Shown piece by piece: positions 59,296-64,000 of a DNA stretch of 64,000 nucleotides. Below the pieces are notes generated by a model. The model worked only from the letters and a program-made list of their open reading frames with translations, had not been told where the DNA came from and did no database searches. Every line of letters starts with the position of its first letter. Position 1 is the first letter of the stretch. Location: the NCBI GenBank assembly GCA_949592205.1, contig CATIUR010000004.1, positions 84,233,337-84,297,336 of the forward strand, in the 5' to 3' direction. Source of the stretch: Helichrysum umbraculigerum (taxonomy: Eukaryota > Streptophyta > Magnoliopsida > Asterales > Asteraceae). The position numbers and the translations under genes were made by a program.

Positions 59296-59313
59296 TCCCC
59301 GGCAGTGCCGCCA
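59296..59313 (-). other. Primer-binding site of E
   Basis: Minus strand TGGCGGCACTGCCGGGGA, 6 nt from the LTR end. Same tRNA-Asp-type site as C and D, with two differences in the middle. Confidence 0.78.
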
Positions 59314-59319
59314 AAAACT

Positions 59320-61918
59320 TGATGCCGCCCGATAGGTCAGGTCTGTTTGAGCATACCTCTCTCGGAAGAGAGGGGGGGCCGTCCTCGTCGTCAAAGGACT
59401 TTACCGGACGGTACCGAGCGGCGATCGGTGAGTTTTAAAATTTGTAATAAGCTGGGCTCAACTTATAGGTACTACCTACTACACTGGGTGAGTAAGCAGC
59501 AAGTATAACTCGAGGTCGTTCTTCAATCGGAGTGAATTGAAACGAAGCTTGGACCAAAGATAAGGTTCACTATTAGGATGGGTTTGTGTAGATAGGTAGG
59601 TTTTGTTGTTTTGGTTTTCTAATAAACTAATTATTTAAGTGCAGAAAAGTAAAATAGAGATGAGAATCGGTAATTAGGTAGATAGATAGAGAATGCGGCT
59701 GTTGAAGTTTCAATAATCAATTGTTGGGATGATGTTCATTATAAAGGTAATTGGGGACACAATTAGTTGACAGACAGATGGATTACAGGTGTAAACACTA
59801 GGACCCTACTTTTTTAGTTAAACCTAAATAAGTATGTCATTGAGTACCTAGGCTATCGTGATACTGGTCAGAACAGGCTACTCGACCCCCCACACTTGTC
59901 TTGTGAAGACAAGTGACCCATGAAGGGTGCAGGAATAAGGTAACAGACTGCCCTCAGGTTATTCTGACCTTTCTTAACACCTAAATACAACTGTTATTAT
60001 CTAATCATGTTCTAAGTATTAACTTGTTATTCTAAACTATCAGTTTTGTAGAGTCTAGGGGTTCTAAGAATCCTGAACCACTGTTGGGCTTGACTTTCAT
60101 CTCCAGACTCATTCCTTAGGTTTTATTAGCATAATTACTTCTGTCATGATCTAGAACTCTCCTTTGCGATCAGTCATTCGTCCCTAGGTACACTAGCGGT
60201 GTACAATGCATTATTTTCCACAGCTCTCAAACCCAAGGTACTTTACGGTGTACAGTACTCTAACCGTTTTCCACAGTTTCATATAACCAGAGATAGGTTC
60301 ACCGTGTACTCCAGCTTTTCCATAGTCAACCAACCCTAGGTACAAAAGCGGTGTACAGTGCTTGAAGCATTTCCACAACGTTCATAACCAGAGGTAGGTT
60401 TACGATGTACTATAGCTTTACTACAGCTTTACTAACCTTAGGTATAGTTATGGTGTACTTCAGTTAATGTATTTCCACAGATTTGTAACCAGAGGTAGAT
60501 CTACGGTTAACTTAGCATTTCCACAGCTCTACGGTTCCTAGACCATATTCTAGGGTTTCTAGGTAGGCCACAATGCTGGTACAGACGGCTTTTTCCGGAG
60601 CTTCCACGGTTGTACTCCACCAGTGGTGTTTCCATCGCTATACCCCATACTTTAGCCGGATTACAGTAACAAACGTTGCTTTGTACGGTAACACAGATAA
60701 CAAACTACTGTATTTAGAGGTGATCAATTTCTAAACCTAGCAGCAGTCACGCGAAGGACTGGAAAGGGTGATCCGTAAACTAAGTCTAGATGCATGAAAA
60801 GTTTAGATATAACAGAGTTTAATAATTCCCAATTACATATTTAATTAAAGATTAATTTAACATCATCCCTACGTTTAATTATCTACATTTCAACAACCGC
60901 AATAATACACTACTCAGTAATCATGGCAATACACATAACATACATCATACAAGCAGGCAGAAATAATTTGGACATAGTATAAGTATGAGAGAATAGATAT
61001 CACCAGAATTTAAGCAGAGCAATATTGAGAAATGCGTAGTCTTGCACCAAGAATGCTTTTACACCGTGATTACAACAGCTAGCTTTTCTCTCTACCTCTA
61101 ACTAACTAACTATCTATATCTCTCTAGAGAGAGAAAACTCTAGAGAGAGAAACCAAAACTAAAAGCTAAATACGAAACGAAAAATGAAAGTGTAAATGAG
61201 AAGTGTGAAAATTGGATGAAGAATGAATTAATGGATTGAATGAGGAGGTGGTGATGAGTATTTATAGATTTGGCTCAACCGTATTTCTCAACCGTATTCC
61301 CACCTCCTAAATCTCAGCCGTATCGCCCAGCCGTATCAAAATCCTATCTTGTACGGGCAAAACATTGAATACGGGCGAGATTGGCCGTATACGGGAGAGA
61401 TTGGCCGTATTCGGGAGGGACCAGGCCGTATACGGGTTAGATTGGCCGTATACAGCCGAGACCAGGCTGTATACGCCCTAGCCAGGCTGTATACGGCTGA
61501 AGCTTGGCCGTATACGGTCAGTCTTGCCCGTATACGGCTTGGCTCTCCCGTATCTCGGTCTTCGGTTGCCTTGATTCTTCGTTTGGGCGTAACTTCTTCA
61601 TCGTGCCTCCATTTTGAGCGATCTTTATATCCACGCGATCGTAATTTCCTAACGAAGAAAATGACATAAGTTAGAGGTCATAATTCTAAGTGTAGCTCAA
61701 AAAGTGTCGAAATGCGTGAACTAGAGATTCGTTAATCGTTTATGCTCAGTTTTTCACTTTTTTCATGTCATTTTCAATGCTTTTTAAAACATCACTTCCA
61801 TTTTGACTTAGTTAACAAAATATTATGATATTCAGCATTATTGGTGTGGTTTTGTTAACTTTAGTTCTAAAATGCGGGAAATAACGTACGTAAAAACATG
61901 ACTTTTTACGTGTTATCA
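59320..61918 (-). repeat. 5' LTR of E
   Basis: 2599 bp. On the minus strand it starts TGATAACACGTAAAAAGTCA and ends GGGCGGCATCA, next to the primer site. Near-identical to LTR G except that G lacks the last 142 bp. Contains the seven-unit repeat (about 60180-60535) and the promoter array. A GC-rich stretch (59320-59440) lies at the sense end. Confidence 0.88.
61259..61560 (-). promoter_or_regulatory. E LTR promoter: phased CCGTATACGG array plus TATA box
   Basis: Minus-strand TATAAATA at 61259-61266. Array of CCGTATACGG or variants at about 61385-61550 with the same 20-21-bp step as LTR G. Some units differ between the two copies (for example CTGTATACGC near 61470). Confidence 0.72.
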
Positions 61919-64000
61919 GTTACATAACCAGATGTTAGAGGGGCTAAAAAGGCCGTAAATCTCTGATATCAAAGTACTTATGTTATATCAAACAGGAAAA
62001 AAACTTTTTGTTTCATTACTGTATTTTTTAAATGAAAGTACTAAAATGCCACTGAAAACTCTTTAATTGCAGTCATATATTGCCCATATAGTGAAACATC
62101 ATCCACTGAATTGATAAGTTCTCTCTAAGTGACACCTCAGAGCCAACAATCTTGTTCCTGCAGAGTCATCCTATAGATAACCTGATTTTAGTAGTAATTT
62201 ATATCAATATAAGGTAACTCTTGACAAACCAGTAAATCTTGACCTTCATCTTGGCCTTCCACATAGTCAGCCTATAGAAATATAATGTTACCCCCTGCTT
62301 CTATAGATTGGATAATTGATGAGCTTCTTCATCAACTTGTGATGGCTTACGAACATTGATGAGCTTCTTCCACAGAGTCAGCCCTACGAACATTGATGCA
62401 CAAAATCTGATTATTGCAATACCCTCCTTGTGTTAGTATCAGCGGGGACCAAGTAGGACATGGCTAGTGGGATAGGAGAAATTAGAGCAATACATAAACA
62501 AATGGGTTCGTTATAAAGGAGTAAGTATCCCGATTCATATGCCATGTCTATACCAACTTCTTTATGTGCTCCAACAATTGCGGGTATCTTGTATTATATG
62601 GTGCAACTTGTGCATCAAAAGATCAAAAGATTCGCATAATTGCAACATAATAGCAGTCAATGCAGAAATGGAAATCATTAAATTGCGATTATACTATGAA
62701 ATTCAACTTACTTGTAGCTTATGGTTATAACAAATAAGAGATCTCTTTTTCTGAGCCATGTAGAATTTCTTTGCTTTAAAACAGTGCCTAGTGTGTCGGC
62801 CATTCTAGTTCATGAAGCACCCTGCATTTCATCTGACAACACTAGACAAAGAAAATTTAATGATAAACCAATGTTAAACATTCATAAAGACATTTTATGT
62901 GTATCTTTATGTATCTATATTCGTACATATATAAGCACCAACAATTGTAACCAAAGAATTTTGGGTCATGGCTTGTTTAAATCTTGAGTTCTGATACAAA
63001 CTTTAATCGTATGACCAAAAAATGTGGTCTCTCCTATCACACATAAAATTAAAAAGTCCATGAAATTCATAGATATAAACTTAAATAGAATTGATAAAAT
63101 ATCTCCATTTAAGATCAAATTTTTTTGTCAAATCTGAATGGGTCAACCTACAGTTTAACATCAATGCTTTGATCCATATAGGATGTCTGCAACTGTGGCT
63201 AATTTTCCATGAAACGTGGAAGTATAATGCATATTGTGAGACCTCAACTAAATTCAAGAGCATATAGCAAATGTATATCTGTATATGTCTACTAAAAAAA
63301 TCAAAAGATACTTTCAAATCTACAACTTTCAGAACCATAAAGAACTTACGCTTGAAATAAAATCAAAAATTCAAAAGCTACATTATTAAGAAAAGGATCA
63401 AACTGTTCCTAAAGGTTTTAATCTTTTCTTTCTGTACTATGACATTATATCATACACATTTTAATATTTTAAGCATCTATTGCACACTTGAAATTATATC
63501 AAAATATTTCATATTTGTTTATGGTACTTATTTATTTATCTTACTCATTCTTTGCTAACTCATTTGTTGTTAAAGCGTCTATTGCAAACTTATTATTTAA
63601 CCCGGATTAGATAATCCAACACACGGTATCATAACAACTTCCATCAACTATATAGGAAATGACATCCTTTAACATGAACATATAGCAGCAAGATTATCAC
63701 TAATCTCCAATGGGACCAAAATAATATATAATACTGTGTATACCAAATAGGGAACAAAATAACAATACCCGTTGATGATGAACAAAAAAATGAAATTACG
63801 GGGACAACAAACCAAAATCGACTGTATCATCAAAATCGCAGTTCATAGTTTACTATTATCAATTTATGACGTTAGAATTTAAGAGCACCTAGAGAATATT
63901 GTATCCAATAGTTCATGTTGACTAATAATCAACATTGTTCATCTCTATTGTGCTTTATCTATTGTAGAATAATAACATGTATGACCACCTAGTGAATATA
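61919..64000. other. AT-rich right flank, no gene recognised
   Basis: No TOC sequence, LTR or coding similarity was recognised. A short local duplication (CATTGATGAGCTTCTTC, near 62317 and 62355) is visible. Open frames here are short and low in coding character. It does not continue the TOC exon, so it is not the simple other side of an insertion into that gene. Confidence 0.5.

Larger units (their letters stand above)
16301..61918 (-). mobile_element. Element E: Athila-related non-autonomous element, nested
   Basis: Minus-strand element with 5' LTR at 59320-61918, primer site 59296-59313, ORF X (59162 to 48873, split by F), an inverted-repeat marker shared with C and D (about 48811-48835), a long spacer (split by C), the ORF-1-like frame (19622 to 17694) and a 3' UTR truncated at about 16300. 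The 3' LTR is missing. Own length after subtracting C and F with one target-site copy each is about 9.4 kb. No gag, protease, RT or integrase is present, and none was cut out by C or F, because both guests have clean target duplications. The solo LTR G shows that the family has other copies. Confidence 0.8.

Noticed and set aside
61919..64000. Short open frames at 62539, 62721 and 63081 as host exons
   Set aside because: No domain, no splice-consistent partner frames and AT-rich composition; left unannotated.

Overview
Plant nuclear DNA, most likely from an Asteraceae genome. The family call is inferred from the Gag N-terminus and LTR style, not proven. About 95% of the window is LTR retrotransposon. 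The only host gene recognised is a truncated copy of a chloroplast protein-import receptor of the TOC159 family (TOC132/TOC120-like) at 13928-16300.

Layout. (1) 1-11627 is a graveyard of LTR pieces: two old chromovirus-type LTR relicts (1-2680), the 3' end of an Athila-like element A (2681-6328), a Tekay/Del-type chromovirus leader and LTR (6329-9203), and a truncated minus-strand Athila-like LTR, here called G (9204-11627). (2) 11628-13927 is upstream sequence of the TOC gene. (3) 13928-16300 holds two TOC exons, cut off inside the GTPase domain. (4) 16301-61918 is one minus-strand Athila-related element, E, swollen to 45.6 kb by nested insertions. Element C (plus strand, 20351-47699, target duplication AGCGC) lies in E. 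Element D (plus strand, 28122-41695, target duplication GCTTT) lies in the integrase of C. Element F (minus strand, 49585-58423, target duplication GTTCT) lies in a coding region of E. Without its guests E is about 9.4 kb. (5) 61919-64000 is AT-rich sequence with no recognised gene.

C and D are Athila-lineage Ty3 elements. Both have LTRs of about 2.5 kb, a tRNA-Asp-type primer site, one long gag-protease-RT-RNaseH-integrase frame (broken differently in each), a separate 3' ORF preceded by a splice acceptor, and a 2 kb structured 3' UTR. F is a chromovirus-type element with a tRNA-iMet primer site, 3 kb LTRs and a broken gag with two zinc knuckles, but no pol. E has no gag-pol at all. Where gag-pol should be it carries an unrecognised frame of about 480 codons, here called ORF X, followed by an ATHILA ORF-1-like frame. 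It would have to be mobilised by proteins supplied from elsewhere.

The most unusual signals are noncoding. All four Athila-type LTR families carry different GC-rich arrays of a CCGTATACGG-like palindrome, repeated every 20-21 bp just upstream of a TATA box. Elements C, D and E carry a second hairpin-plus-polypurine cassette in the 3' UTR. Several hairpins keep their pairing while their sequence changes between families.
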